Positions 9,287 to 17,907 are shown, numbered from the stretch's first letter. The stretch is 64,000 bases of DNA from Kribbella pittospori (GCF_004331465.1 NZ_SJKB01000001.1:620001-684000); one strand, 5' to 3'. Notes: a model not told the origin generated them from the sequence alone. Numbers and translations: made by a program.

Positions 9287-9292
9287 GGGTCT

Positions 9293-10594
9293 CTAAGCGC
9301 GGCCGTGTGCCTGCCGGCTGCGACGGCTGAGCGAGTCGATGGTGACCGCGATCAGAAGCACCGCGGCGGTCACGATGTAGCGGACGCTGGAGTCGAGGCT
9401 GAGCAAGGCGAGACCGTTCGAGATCGACATGATCACCAATGCCCCGAGCAAAGCGGAGTACGCCGATCCGCGGCCACCGAAGAGGCTCGTGCCGCCGATG
9501 ACTGCGGCCGCGATCGCGTTCAGGTTGGTGTCGGTGCCGCCGCTGCTCTGGCCCACCGCGACCAGCCGGGCCGCCGCGAGGATGCCGCCGACAGCAGCGA
9601 AGGTCGAGCACGCCGCGAACACCGACAGGTAGATCATCTTGACGTTGATACCCGCGCGCCGGGCGGCCTCGACGTTGCCGCCGACCGCGAACACCGAGCG
9701 GCCCCAACGAGTGCGCCGTACGACGAGATCGGTGCCGACCACCAGCGCGAGGAAGAACAGGAACATCGACGAGACACCGCGATCGCCGTTCAGGACGATG
9801 ACCGGGACGACCAGCGCCACGGTCAGGGCGGCCGCTTTGATCGCGATGATCGAGGTGGGCGCTGCCGACAGCCCGGCCGCCGCGCGGGCGCCTCGGCCGC
9901 GCAGCCGGGTCAGCACGTAGAGCGCGACGACCACGACGATCAGTCCGTAGGCGACAGCGGGGGAGAGGAAGCTGCGCGCGGCGAATCCGACCAGCGCGGA
10001 GTCGTACGGCAGGTTGAGCGTGCCCTCCTTGCCGAGCACAAGCAGTTGGAGACCGAGGAAGCCGAGCAGACCGGCCAGGGTGATCACGAAGCTCGGTACG
10101 CCGAACCGGGTGTAGAGAGCGCCGTAGAACAACCCGATCACGAGCCCCAGGGCGATGCTGACCAGGAGCGACAGCACCCACGGCCAGCTCAGGTTCACGA
10201 AAGTGACGCCGAGGACGGCGGCGGCCAGGCCGCTGACCGAGCCGACGGACAGGTCGATCTCGCCGAGCAGCAGGACCAGCACGATGCCCAGCGCGATGAC
10301 GCCGACGGAGGTGGTCTGCAGGGTGAGGTTCACCAGGTTGCGGCTGGACAGGAACGAGCTGTTCGCGATCTGGAAGACCGCCCAGATGATGATCAGGCCG
10401 ACCACCACCGGGACCGAGCCGAGGTCACCCGAGCGGAGCCGGGCGGTGAACGCGGAGACGGCGCCGCTGATGCCGTGGCTGGCGATCAGCCGCTCGTCCT
10501 GCAGGTCGGCGGGCAGTTGGTCGGTGCCGTTCGTGGACGAGGTGCCGGGGCGCGGCGTGTCCTGCGGCCGGATCTCTGATCCGTGCAACGTCAT
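9293..10594 (-). CDS. Sugar ABC transporter permease (XylH/RbsC-like)
   Basis: 433 aa membrane subunit of a pentose-type importer (BPD_transp_2 family). A roughly 60-residue hydrophilic N-terminus precedes about ten membrane segments. Family landmarks are LLLGEIDLSVGSVSGLAA, the coupling stretch RAGINVKMIYLSVF and IGGTSLFGGRGS. The ATG at 10594 overlaps the ATPase stop by four bases and has AGGAGGG upstream. The longer open frame upstream lies over the ATPase gene and is not coding. It is the last gene of the order binding protein, ATPase, permease. Confidence 0.92.
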   Translation of the reverse strand: MTLHGSEIRPQDTPRPGTSSTNGTDQLPADLQDERLIASHGISGAVSAFTARLRSGDLGSVPVVVGLIIIWAVFQIANSSFLSSRNLVNLTLQTTSVGVIALGIVLVLLLGEIDLSVGSVSGLAAAVLGVTFVNLSWPWVLSLLVSIALGLVIGLFYGALYTRFGVPSFVITLAGLLGFLGLQLLVLGKEGTLNLPYDSALVGFAARSFLSPAVAYGLIVVVVALYVLTRLRGRGARAAAGLSAAPTSIIAIKAAALTVALVVPVIVLNGDRGVSSMFLFFLALVVGTDLVVRRTRWGRSVFAVGGNVEAARRAGINVKMIYLSVFAACSTFAAVGGILAAARLVAVGQSSGGTDTNLNAIAAAVIGGTSLFGGRGSAYSALLGALVIMSISNGLALLSLDSSVRYIVTAAVLLIAVTIDSLSRRSRQAHGRA

Positions 10595-11406
10595 GATGCC
10601 GAGCCCTCCTGCTGTGTCCGGCGCGCGGCGCGCTCGGAGACGGCGTTGTCCGTCGCGCCGGTGATGGCGGCGATGATGTCCTGCGTCCTGGTCTCGCTGA
10701 CCACGAAGACGCCGTTGTTCCGGCCGAGCCGCAGTACGGCGACCCGGTCCGCGACCGCCATCACGTCGGCCATGTTGTGGCTGATCAGGATCACGGCCAG
10801 GCCGCGTTCGCGCAGCCGCTCGACCAGGTTGAGCACCTCGGCGGTCTGGGCCACGCCGAGCGCCGCGGTCGGCTCGTCCAGCATCACGACCTTCGGCTGG
10901 CCGAGCAGGCTGCGCGCGATCGCGACGGTCTGCCGCTGGCCGCCGGACAGACTGGCGACCGGGATCCGGACCGACGGGATCTTCGCGGACAGCTGCCGGA
11001 GCAGCTCCCACGACGACCGCTCCATCTCGACCTCGTCGAGCACCCGGCCCCGGCGCAGTTCGCGGCCGAGGTACAGGTTCGCGACCACGTCGAGGTTGTC
11101 GCACAGGGCCAGGTCCTGGAACACCGTGGCAATGCCGAGCTGCTGCGCCTCGGCCGGGCTGCTGACCCGCACCTCCTGCCCGTCGAACACCATCGTGCCG
11201 TCGTCGGCGGTGTAGACGCCGGCGATCGTCTTCACCAGCGTCGACTTGCCGGCGCCGTTGTCGCCGACCAGGGCCAGCACCTCACCGGTCCGGACGTCCA
11301 GCTCGATGTTCTTCAGGGCCTGGACCGCGCCGAAGCGTTTGGAGACGCCCCGCAGCGTCAGCACCGTACCGGTGCCGACGGGGACAGGTGTGGGGGTGAC
11401 AGTCAC
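10591..11406 (-). CDS. Sugar ABC transporter ATP-binding protein, single domain
   Basis: 271 aa with one complete nucleotide-binding domain: Walker A GDNGAGKST, signature LSGGQRQ, Walker B VVMLDEPTAALG and H-loop ISHNM. Classical XylG/RbsA ATPases are about 500 aa with two fused domains, so this is the half-length form that would have to dimerise. The GTG at 11406 has AGGAGG eight bases upstream. The stop overlaps the permease start. The ATPase is separated from the binding-protein gene by 111 bases containing a strong hairpin. Confidence 0.92.
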   Translation of the reverse strand: MTVTPTPVPVGTGTVLTLRGVSKRFGAVQALKNIELDVRTGEVLALVGDNGAGKSTLVKTIAGVYTADDGTMVFDGQEVRVSSPAEAQQLGIATVFQDLALCDNLDVVANLYLGRELRRGRVLDEVEMERSSWELLRQLSAKIPSVRIPVASLSGGQRQTVAIARSLLGQPKVVMLDEPTAALGVAQTAEVLNLVERLRERGLAVILISHNMADVMAVADRVAVLRLGRNNGVFVVSETRTQDIIAAITGATDNAVSERAARRTQQEGSAS

Positions 11407-11471
11407 TCGATCAGCCTCCTGGGCTTTGCGTTCAGGCCATGATCGCGGCGATCCGTCCGCCGGGACAGACC

Positions 11472-11507
11472 CGGCGTTGCCCCGCACCTCACTGCGGGGC
11501 AACGCCG
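11472..11507 (-). promoter_or_regulatory. Perfect 15-bp stem-loop after the sugar-binding protein gene
   Basis: Arms CGGCGTTGCCCCGCA (11472-11486) and TGCGGGGCAACGCCG (11493-11507) enclose a 6-base loop, 10 bases downstream of the binding-protein stop and upstream of the ATPase gene. No T-run follows on the minus strand. It probably stabilises the binding-protein message or attenuates readthrough. The same arrangement occurs at 4659-4694. Confidence 0.75.
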
Positions 11508-11517
11508 AAGGGGCGGG

Positions 11518-12594
11518 TCAGTTGCTGGTCAGGCCGGCCGCGGTGCAGGCGGCCGCGAACGACGCGGTGCAGATGTCGGTCACCTTGTAGATGTTGTCCT
11601 TGACCACGGTGTCCTTGATGTTGGCCTTGGTCACCGCGACCGGGTCGAGGATCGTCGACGGGATGCCGCTCTTCTCGGTGGTCGACTCGGGCTTGCTGCC
11701 GTTCGCCAGCGCCAGCGCGCCCTTCGCGGCGGCCTCGGCCTGCGGCTTGACCGCCTTGTAGATCGTCATCGCCTGGTCCCCGGCGACGATCCGCTGGATC
11801 GCGGCCAGTTCGGAGTCCTGCCCGGTGACCGGCGGCAGCGGGGTGACGCCGCCACCCTTCAGGGCTGCGATCGCGCCGCCCGCCGTACCGTCGTTGGCGG
11901 CGTACACACCGACCAGGCCGTTCTTGATCGCGCTCAGCTGGCCTTCCATCCAGGCCTGCGCCTTGTCCGGGCTCCAGTCCGGGGTGTCGAACTCGGCGGC
12001 GATCTTGAAGCCGCTGCTGTCCAGCACGCTGTGCGCGCCCTTCTTGAAGTCGGCCGCGTTCGGGTCGGTCGGGGCGCCGTTGATCATCGCCAGGTTGCCG
12101 GAGGTCTTGCCGGCCGCCTTGAGGGTGTCGACCAGGGTCTGTGCCTGGAGCTTGCCGACGGCCTCGTTCTCGAACGACACGTAGTAGTCGGCGTTCTCGA
12201 TGAACCGGTCGTACGCGACCACGGGGACGCTCTGGCTCTTCGCGGAGGCGACGACCGCGGCGGCGGCCTTGCCGTCGACCGGGTCGAGCACGAGCACGTT
12301 CGCGCCCTGGGTCAGCGCCGCCTCGGCCTGCTGTTGCTGCTTGGCCGCGTCCTGGTCGGCGTTGCTGTAGATCAGTTCGCAGTCGGCGCAGGCGGCCTTG
12401 AGTGCCTCGGTGAACAGCGGCCGGTCGAGCGCCTCGTAGCGGGTCGTCTTCGATTCCGGCAGCAGCAGCGCGATCTTCTTGGCGCCGCCGCCCGAACCGG
12501 AGTCACCGTCGTCGGAGCCACAGGCGACGAGGGAGACGGCGAGGGCCGAGACGGCGAGGCCGAGGCCGACGAGACGGGATGCTGACACGGACAT
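11518..12594 (-). CDS. Sugar-binding lipoprotein of ABC importer, XylF-like
   Basis: 358 aa. The signal peptide ends with LVAC, lipidation at Cys25. The Peripla_BP_4 fold resembles D-xylose-binding XylF: YDRFIENADYYVSFENEAVG, PVTGQDSELAAIQRI and MTIYKAVKPQAEAAA match positions typical of that group. It would capture a pentose at the outer membrane face and deliver it to the adjacent permease. The ATG at 12594 has AAGGAG seven bases upstream, and a near-copy of the operator palindrome overlaps this ribosome site. Xylose as ligand is inferred from resemblance and from the ROK neighbour. Confidence 0.9.
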   Translation of the reverse strand: MSVSASRLVGLGLAVSALAVSLVACGSDDGDSGSGGGAKKIALLLPESKTTRYEALDRPLFTEALKAACADCELIYSNADQDAAKQQQQAEAALTQGANVLVLDPVDGKAAAAVVASAKSQSVPVVAYDRFIENADYYVSFENEAVGKLQAQTLVDTLKAAGKTSGNLAMINGAPTDPNAADFKKGAHSVLDSSGFKIAAEFDTPDWSPDKAQAWMEGQLSAIKNGLVGVYAANDGTAGGAIAALKGGGVTPLPPVTGQDSELAAIQRIVAGDQAMTIYKAVKPQAEAAAKGALALANGSKPESTTEKSGIPSTILDPVAVTKANIKDTVVKDNIYKVTDICTASFAAACTAAGLTSN

Positions 12595-12604
12595 ATGGCG
12601 GCTC

Positions 12605-12616
12605 CTTGACGTGAAG
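12605..12616 (-). promoter_or_regulatory. Imperfect operator copy over the ribosome site
   Basis: CTTCACGTCAAG (read on the minus strand) differs by one base from the perfect palindrome CTTGACGTCAAG found upstream. It overlaps the AAGGAG of the binding-protein gene, where a bound repressor could block transcription. Confidence 0.45.
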
Positions 12617-12654
12617 GCCCGGGTAGGCCTGACGGAAGTCAAGCTCCCGGCGGC

Positions 12655-12679
12655 CTTGACGTCAAGACTTGAATTCAAG
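12655..12679. promoter_or_regulatory. Two tandem 12-bp palindromic operators, CTTGANNTCAAG
   Basis: CTTGACGTCAAG (12655-12666) and CTTGAATTCAAG (12668-12679) are both perfect palindromes, with centres 13 bases apart. They lie 61-85 bases upstream of the sugar-binding protein start, between it and the ROK regulator gene. This is the layout expected for dimer binding by the ROK protein. No other member of the pattern was noticed elsewhere in the window. Confidence 0.7.
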
Positions 12680-12747
12680 AAATAGACATATTCGTGTCAC
12701 GTGACCGTTCGCAGGGCAGGCGGAAGCGCCTCGACGTACGCCGAGGT

Positions 12748-12798
12748 GGTGTCAGAAGATGCTTGAGCAACTTGGTGTCAGGAGATGCTGAGCGACTT
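12748..12798 (-). repeat. Tandem 25-base duplication at the 3' end of the ROK gene
   Basis: Two imperfect copies abut at 12748-12773 and 12774-12798. The second contains the last codons and stop of the ROK gene; the first repeats them downstream of the stop, with a few substitutions and one extra base. It looks like an old slippage duplication. Confidence 0.7.
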
Positions 12799-13965
12799 GG
12801 TGGCGTGAGCGTGGCTGAGCACCGAGGCCAGGTGGATTGCACCGATGATGTCGGCCTCGTCGCCGAGCTCGGCGCGGCGCAGATCCACGGTCGCGGCGGC
12901 GCTGGGAATCGCGCAGCGGTCGAGGGCTTCGCGGAGCGGGTGCAGGATCAGGTCGCCCGCCTCCGCCATCAGGCCGCCGACCACGATCACCTCGGGGTTG
13001 AACAGGTTCACGAAGCCGGCCACTGCGACACCGACCCGGCGGCCGGCATCCTCGATCACCCGGCGGCAGCCGAGGTCGTCCTGCAGGGCTCGGCTGATGA
13101 TGTCCTTCAGCCGGAGTGGGCCGTGCGATGCGGCCAGGCTGCTGATCAACGCGCGGGATCCGACGAACGTGTCCAGGCAGCCCCGGTTGCCGCAGCGGCA
13201 GATCGGGCCGTTCTCGTCGATGGTGACGTGGCCGATCTCGCCCGCCGTACCGGCCGAGCCGCGGAACACCTCGCCGCCGAGCACGATGCCGGCGCCGACA
13301 CCGTAGGAAAACTTGAGGTAACAGCCGTGCCGTACGCCGCGGAGTGCGCCGTTGCGCAACTCGCCGAGGGCGGCCAGGTTGGCGGTGTTGTCGAGCGCGA
13401 CCGGGGCGCGGAGGTGGCCGGCCATGGCCTCCGCGACGTTCACGCCGCGCCAGCCTGGCAGGACCGCGTCGGAGCCCGCCTCGCCGCTGACCGAGTCGAC
13501 CGGCGCGGGCAGGCCGAAGCCGATGGCGCTGATGTCCTCGACGCCTGAGCTGACCGTCTCGGCGAGGTCGGCGAGCAGCCGGGCCGCGCGCTCCATCCCG
13601 TCGTCGGCGACGTGGTCGGCCTGCAGGGGCATCAGCTGCTGGGCGAGGACCTCGCGGGACTCGTTCGCGATCGCCACCCGGACGTCGCGCTCGCCGAAAG
13701 CGACCCCGGCGAGCAGGCCGCCGCCGGACGCGAGCGAGACGAGGACCGCGCGGCGGCCGTTGCGGATGCTGCGGGACAGGCCGACCATGCCGGCCTGGTC
13801 CAGTTCGCGGACCATGTTCGACACGGTGGCGGCCGACAGTCCGGAGGCGGTGGCGATCTCGACCTGGGTCAGGGGGCCGTGTTGCCGGACGACTCCCAGA
13901 ACGCGTTCGCGGTTGGCTTCGCGCAGCGAAGCCTGCGACCCAGGTGCGGGGCGGGTTGCGTTCAT
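12778..13965 (-). CDS. ROK-family transcriptional regulator (XylR-like)
   Basis: 395 aa. A MarR-like winged helix-turn-helix occupies about residues 12-70 (TQVEIATASGLSAATVSNMV). A ROK sugar-sensing domain follows, with the zinc signature GEIGHVTIDENGPICRCG followed by NRGC. The position that holds the catalytic aspartate in ROK kinases (NDAN) reads NTAN, which fits a regulator without kinase activity. It lies directly upstream of, and in the same direction as, the XylF-like importer; palindromic sites are in the gap. It probably represses the importer until sugar is present. The ATG at 13965 has no clear ribosome site, so a leaderless message is possible. Confidence 0.9.
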   Translation of the reverse strand: MNATRPAPGSQASLREANRERVLGVVRQHGPLTQVEIATASGLSAATVSNMVRELDQAGMVGLSRSIRNGRRAVLVSLASGGGLLAGVAFGERDVRVAIANESREVLAQQLMPLQADHVADDGMERAARLLADLAETVSSGVEDISAIGFGLPAPVDSVSGEAGSDAVLPGWRGVNVAEAMAGHLRAPVALDNTANLAALGELRNGALRGVRHGCYLKFSYGVGAGIVLGGEVFRGSAGTAGEIGHVTIDENGPICRCGNRGCLDTFVGSRALISSLAASHGPLRLKDIISRALQDDLGCRRVIEDAGRRVGVAVAGFVNLFNPEVIVVGGLMAEAGDLILHPLREALDRCAIPSAAATVDLRRAELGDEADIIGAIHLASVLSHAHATKSLSIS

Positions 13966-14113
13966 TACATAAACATAACGGATCGCAAGGTGTACCCGGC
14001 CCTGTACCGGCCGTAAACCGCCAACATCACATCTGTCCTCGCCGTCACTACCCCACGTTCGCCGTCCACCGGCGACATTAATGCACCCCGGCCCCGCGGT
14101 GGTGGAGGCGGGC

Positions 14114-14971
14114 TCAGGCGGTCAGCGCGAGGGTCAAAAAGGCGATCGGGAGGGCGAGTTCGATGGCCGCCCCGAGGACGTCGCCGGTGGTGCCGCCCAG
14201 GGTCGTGTGGGCGTGGCGGGTGGTGGCTCCGGCCGTAGCCACGGCCAGGAGGACTGCGGCGGCGGTGCCCGCGAGCTGGAGGAGGTCGGGGGACGTGGTG
14301 AGCCAGGTGAGGGCGAGGGCGGCGGCCAGTACGACGACCGTGGTCGCGGCTGCTGTGAGGGGGCGGACGGTGGCGGCGACTACCGCGCCGAGGCCGTCTG
14401 GGCGGGCTGCGGGGATTGTGGTGCGGCAGGACCACGGGAGCGTCAGGCGACTGGCTGTGGTGGCGATGAGGGCCGCTTGCCAGCCGAAGCCGGCCTGGAT
14501 GCAGGTGGTGAGCGCGGCGACGTCGACGAGGAGTACGCCGATGATGCTGACGACACCGAACGGCCCGATGTCGCTCTGCTTCATGATCCGGAGCATGGTC
14601 TCGCGGTCCCGCCGACTGCCGAGCGCATCCGCAAAATCCGCCATGCCGTCCAGATGCAGTGCGCCGGACAACCCCGCGACCACAAGCACGGCCAGCACCG
14701 CGCTCAACAGATCCGCATCCGGCCGCACCAGTTGAACCAGCCCCACCACACCAGCAGCAACCGAGCCAATCACCAACCCCACGACAGGTGCCAGCACCAT
14801 CGCCCGCCCACCCACCGGACGATCGACGGTCGACGGCACCCGAGCAGGCAGCACCGACAACGTCCCCAAACTCAACCAAGCCCCATCCACCCACCCACCG
14901 ACGCCCCCGCCGGGCGAGCCGCCTCCGGGCGGGTTGCTTGGGTTGTCGGGTTGCCCCTCGTTGCTTGTCAT
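14114..14971 (-). CDS. cobS: Adenosylcobinamide-GDP ribazoletransferase (cobalamin synthase)
   Basis: 285 aa integral membrane enzyme that joins adenosylcobinamide-GDP to alpha-ribazole, the last step of the nucleotide-loop pathway of vitamin B12. The signature ALHLDGMADFADALGS near residue 85 carries the metal-binding acidic residues. Six to eight membrane segments follow. The start at 14971 overlaps the cobU stop as ATGA and has no ribosome site of its own, so translation is probably coupled. A Gly/Pro-rich N-terminal extension of about 25 residues is unusual. It is the last gene of the riboswitch-controlled operon. Confidence 0.93.
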   Translation of the reverse strand: MTSNEGQPDNPSNPPGGGSPGGGVGGWVDGAWLSLGTLSVLPARVPSTVDRPVGGRAMVLAPVVGLVIGSVAAGVVGLVQLVRPDADLLSAVLAVLVVAGLSGALHLDGMADFADALGSRRDRETMLRIMKQSDIGPFGVVSIIGVLLVDVAALTTCIQAGFGWQAALIATTASRLTLPWSCRTTIPAARPDGLGAVVAATVRPLTAAATTVVVLAAALALTWLTTSPDLLQLAGTAAAVLLAVATAGATTRHAHTTLGGTTGDVLGAAIELALPIAFLTLALTA

Positions 14972-15498
14972 GTGAGGGGGAGGGTTCGGCCGGCGATGGT
15001 CCAGAGGACCTCGTCCGATGCCAGGGAGATGGTGGTGTTGAGGCGGCCCATCAGGTCGCGGAAGAGGCGGGTGCCGGGGTCGGCGGGGACCACGCCGGAG
15101 CCGATGTCGTTGCTGACGGCAACCACGACCCGGGACGTGCGCGACCACGCGTCGGCCAGCTCCGCGATGCGTCGGTCGACCAGGTCCGAGCGACTCAGAT
15201 CCGACCAGATATCAAGGGAATCCATGGTGCGGGCGAGCCACAGCGTCAGGCAGTCGATCAGCATCGGCGGACCGGACGACTCGAGCAGCGGGACCAGATC
15301 GATCGTCTCCGCCAGACCCCAACTGGCCGGGCGCCGAGCCCGATGCTTGGCGATCCGCTCGGCCCATTCCGCGTCACCAGAGTCGTCACCACCGGTCGCG
15401 ACGTACAAGACCTCGGGCTCCGCGGCCAACCGGCGTTCGGCGGCGATCGACTTGCCGGACCGCGCTCCGCCGAGGATCAACGTCCGCTGCTCAGCCAT
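14968..15498 (-). CDS. cobU: Adenosylcobinamide kinase / guanylyltransferase
   Basis: 176 aa cytoplasmic bifunctional enzyme. It phosphorylates adenosylcobinamide and then transfers GMP to give adenosylcobinamide-GDP, the substrate of CobS. The P-loop is GGARSGKS at residues 10-17. The guanylylated histidine lies in RIAKHRARRPASW. VSNDIGSGVVP is also diagnostic. The length is standard. The start overlaps the ECF S-component gene by eight bases. Together with cobS and the transporter it suggests salvage of imported corrinoids. Confidence 0.95.
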   Translation of the reverse strand: MAEQRTLILGGARSGKSIAAERRLAAEPEVLYVATGGDDSGDAEWAERIAKHRARRPASWGLAETIDLVPLLESSGPPMLIDCLTLWLARTMDSLDIWSDLSRSDLVDRRIAELADAWSRTSRVVVAVSNDIGSGVVPADPGTRLFRDLMGRLNTTISLASDEVLWTIAGRTLPLT

Positions 15499-16300
15499 CA
15501 GCCCTCCCGGAATCGAACACCACTGGTACGTCGAAGGCCGCCTTCCGCGCCGTACGCCGGAAGGCCTTCAACACCGGCCGCCCGACGAGCAGCACCAGGA
15601 CCGCGCTGAGGATCCCGCGCGGAATGTCCCAGCCCAGCGACGTCGCCACCACGAACAGGAAGTACCGATGCAGGTTCCCGCTCAGCGCTGCGCCCGGGAT
15701 GAACGAGAAGTCGCTCCCGAACGTCGCATACGGCCAGAACCACAGATTCATCACCAAGCCGTACAGCACGCCGGAGACCATCGAGTACGCCGCCAACAGC
15801 AGCAACTCCAGCCGTCCACCCGCCCGCGGCAACAGACCAGCCAGGCACCCCACCCACGCGCAGGCGAACATCTGGAACGGCATCCACGGCCCAACCCCGC
15901 CACTGATCAACGCCCCACCCAGCAGCGACACAGCCCCCAGCACGAACCCAAACCCCGCCCCGAACGCCCGCCCAGCCAGCACGAGCAGGAAGAACCCCGG
16001 CTCCAGCCCCGCCGTACCCGGACCCAGCGCCCGCAGCGCAGCGCCGACAGCCGCCAGCATCCCCAGCAGCGAGATCACCTTCGCGTCGATCCCCGACTCG
16101 GACAACTCCGCGAGTACTACGGCCACCAGCAACGGCAGCAGCAGCACGAAGAGCCACGGTGCGTCGGTGGTATGCCCGATCGCGGACTCACCCACCTGGT
16201 CCGTGTGCAAGAACAACGGCCAACCGAAGGCCAGCAGTCCGGCCAACGAGGCGACCATGAGAGCCGCCGTACTGCGAGGCTTCAGCCGGACGAGATTCAC
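15491..16300 (-). CDS. ECF transporter S component, predicted corrinoid-binding (CbrT-like)
   Basis: 269 aa with about seven hydrophobic segments, including RAFGAGFGFVLGAVSLLGGAL and the aromatic NLWFWPYATF typical of large ECF substrate-binding subunits. It would bind the substrate in the membrane and pair with the T and A subunits encoded immediately upstream. The assignment to cobalamin or cobinamide follows from the riboswitch and from the adjoining cobU and cobS, and agrees with comparative-genomic predictions for actinobacterial ECF systems. The ATG at 16300 overlaps the ATPase stop as ATGA. Confidence 0.85.
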   Translation of the reverse strand: MNLVRLKPRSTAALMVASLAGLLAFGWPLFLHTDQVGESAIGHTTDAPWLFVLLLPLLVAVVLAELSESGIDAKVISLLGMLAAVGAALRALGPGTAGLEPGFFLLVLAGRAFGAGFGFVLGAVSLLGGALISGGVGPWMPFQMFACAWVGCLAGLLPRAGGRLELLLLAAYSMVSGVLYGLVMNLWFWPYATFGSDFSFIPGAALSGNLHRYFLFVVATSLGWDIPRGILSAVLVLLVGRPVLKAFRRTARKAAFDVPVVFDSGRADG

Positions 16301-17907
16301 GACGCCCGGTCCAAGGCAGTGGCGACCTCGCCGACGGTCAGGAACGGCAGCGGAGCAAGGATCTTCGCCACCTGCGGCGCGAACGCCGGCGACCCGGCGA
16401 TCACCGTCGCAGTCTCGCCATCGCTCACCAACTCGCCCTCAGCGAGCACCAGAACCCGGCTGGCAACCTCGGCGACCATCTCCACGTCGTGCGTCGACAG
16501 CACCACCGCATGTCCAGCAGCAGCCAGCTCTCGCAGGATCTCCACGAGCCGCCGCTTGGCACCGTAGTCCAGCCCACGCGTCGGCTCGTCCAGCAGCAGG
16601 AGCGGCGGGGCGCCACACAGTACGACGGCCAACGCCAGGCAGAGCCGCTGTCCCTCGGACAGGTCCCGCGGATGCATCCGGTCGTCGATGTCCGGCGCCA
16701 GCCGATTCAATAGCGCTCGGCAACTACCGGACGGCACTCTGAAGTCGGAGTCGGCGCCGGCACACTCGTCGGCGACGGTCGCGGCGTACAGCAGGTCCGC
16801 AGGCTCCTGCGGCACCAGTCCGACCGCCTTCACGAGCCTCTCAGGCCTGGTACGACGTGGGTCCGCGCCGCCCGCGACCGCCGTACCGGATCGGGCTGGG
16901 ACGATGCCGACAAGGGCGTTCAGGAGCGTTGACTTGCCGGCGCCGTTGCGGCCCATCAGAGCGACGACTTCGCCTGCGTTGATGCTCAGTGACACTCCGC
17001 GCAGCGCCATGACGTTGCCGTAGCCGGCCACGAGGTCGGTGCACCGCGCGAGCTCTGCGCCGAGAGAGGCGTTGGGTCTGACCGGTGCAGCGGAGTCCAG
17101 ACTGCCGCGCAAGGCGACAGCAGCCCGCCTGGCGTCCCGCACGGACAGCGGCAGGGGAGACCAGCCAGCGAGGCGTCCGAGCTCCACCACAGGCGGTGCA
17201 ACCGGTGCAGCCACCATCTGATCGGCCGGCAGCCCGGTCGACACAGGTGCAGAGCCACCGGGTACTTCGATCACCCGGTCGGCGTACTGGATGACGCGCT
17301 CGAGCCGGTGCTCGGCCATCACCACAGTGACACTCAGATCGTGCACGAGCCGCTGCAGCGCGGCCAGCACCTCCTCCGCTGCCTGCGGGTCCAGCGCAGA
17401 CGTTGGCTCGTCCAGAACGAGTACAGCTGGGTGAGAGGTGAGGGCCGCGCCGATTGCGGTCCGCTGTCGCTGTCCGCCGGACAGCGAGGTCAGCGCACGG
17501 TCACGTACGTCGGCCAGTCCCAGCAGGTCGAGCGTCTCTTCGACCCGGCGGCGCATGACGTCCGGCGCGACTCCGAGTGACTCCATGCTGTACGCAAGTT
17601 CGTCCTCCACTGTGTCGGTGACGAACCCGGCCATCGGATCCTGCCCGACCATACCGACCACATCGGCCAGGTCACGTGGCTTGAACTCGCGGGTGTCACG
17701 CCCGTCGATCAGGACCCGGCCGGACAGCGTCCCACCGGTGAAGTGCGGCACCAGCCCGTTGATTGCCCGCAGCAACGTTGACTTGCCGGAGCCGGTCCGG
17801 CCGATGACGAGCGCCAGTTCGCCCTCGGGCACGGTGAAGCTCACGTCGCGCAGGGCCGGTTCCGCGGCGCCGTCGTAGGTGACCGTCACCCGGTCGAACT
17901 CGATCAT
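16297..17907 (-). CDS. ECF transporter ATPase, two fused nucleotide-binding domains
   Basis: 536 aa fusion equivalent to EcfA plus EcfA'. Domain 1 (about residues 1-225) has Walker A GRTGSGKST, signature LSGGQRQR, Walker B VLVLDEPTSALD and MAEHRLE. Domain 2 (about 305-525) has Walker A GRNGAGKST, Walker B LLLLDEPTRGLD and STHDVE, but its signature reads LSEGQRL, with the first Gly replaced. It powers the neighbouring T and S subunits. Both ends overlap neighbours by four bases, so the three ECF genes are translated as a unit. The upstream extension of the frame overlaps the T gene and is rejected. Confidence 0.93.
   Translation of the reverse strand: MIEFDRVTVTYDGAAEPALRDVSFTVPEGELALVIGRTGSGKSTLLRAINGLVPHFTGGTLSGRVLIDGRDTREFKPRDLADVVGMVGQDPMAGFVTDTVEDELAYSMESLGVAPDVMRRRVEETLDLLGLADVRDRALTSLSGGQRQRTAIGAALTSHPAVLVLDEPTSALDPQAAEEVLAALQRLVHDLSVTVVMAEHRLERVIQYADRVIEVPGGSAPVSTGLPADQMVAAPVAPPVVELGRLAGWSPLPLSVRDARRAAVALRGSLDSAAPVRPNASLGAELARCTDLVAGYGNVMALRGVSLSINAGEVVALMGRNGAGKSTLLNALVGIVPARSGTAVAGGADPRRTRPERLVKAVGLVPQEPADLLYAATVADECAGADSDFRVPSGSCRALLNRLAPDIDDRMHPRDLSEGQRLCLALAVVLCGAPPLLLLDEPTRGLDYGAKRRLVEILRELAAAGHAVVLSTHDVEMVAEVASRVLVLAEGELVSDGETATVIAGSPAFAPQVAKILAPLPFLTVGEVATALDRAS

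Noticed and set aside
14081..16567. 828-codon plus-strand open frame across cobS, cobU and the ECF S gene
   Set aside because: Antisense to three recognisable overlapping genes; the translation is repetitive Arg/Gln/Gly.
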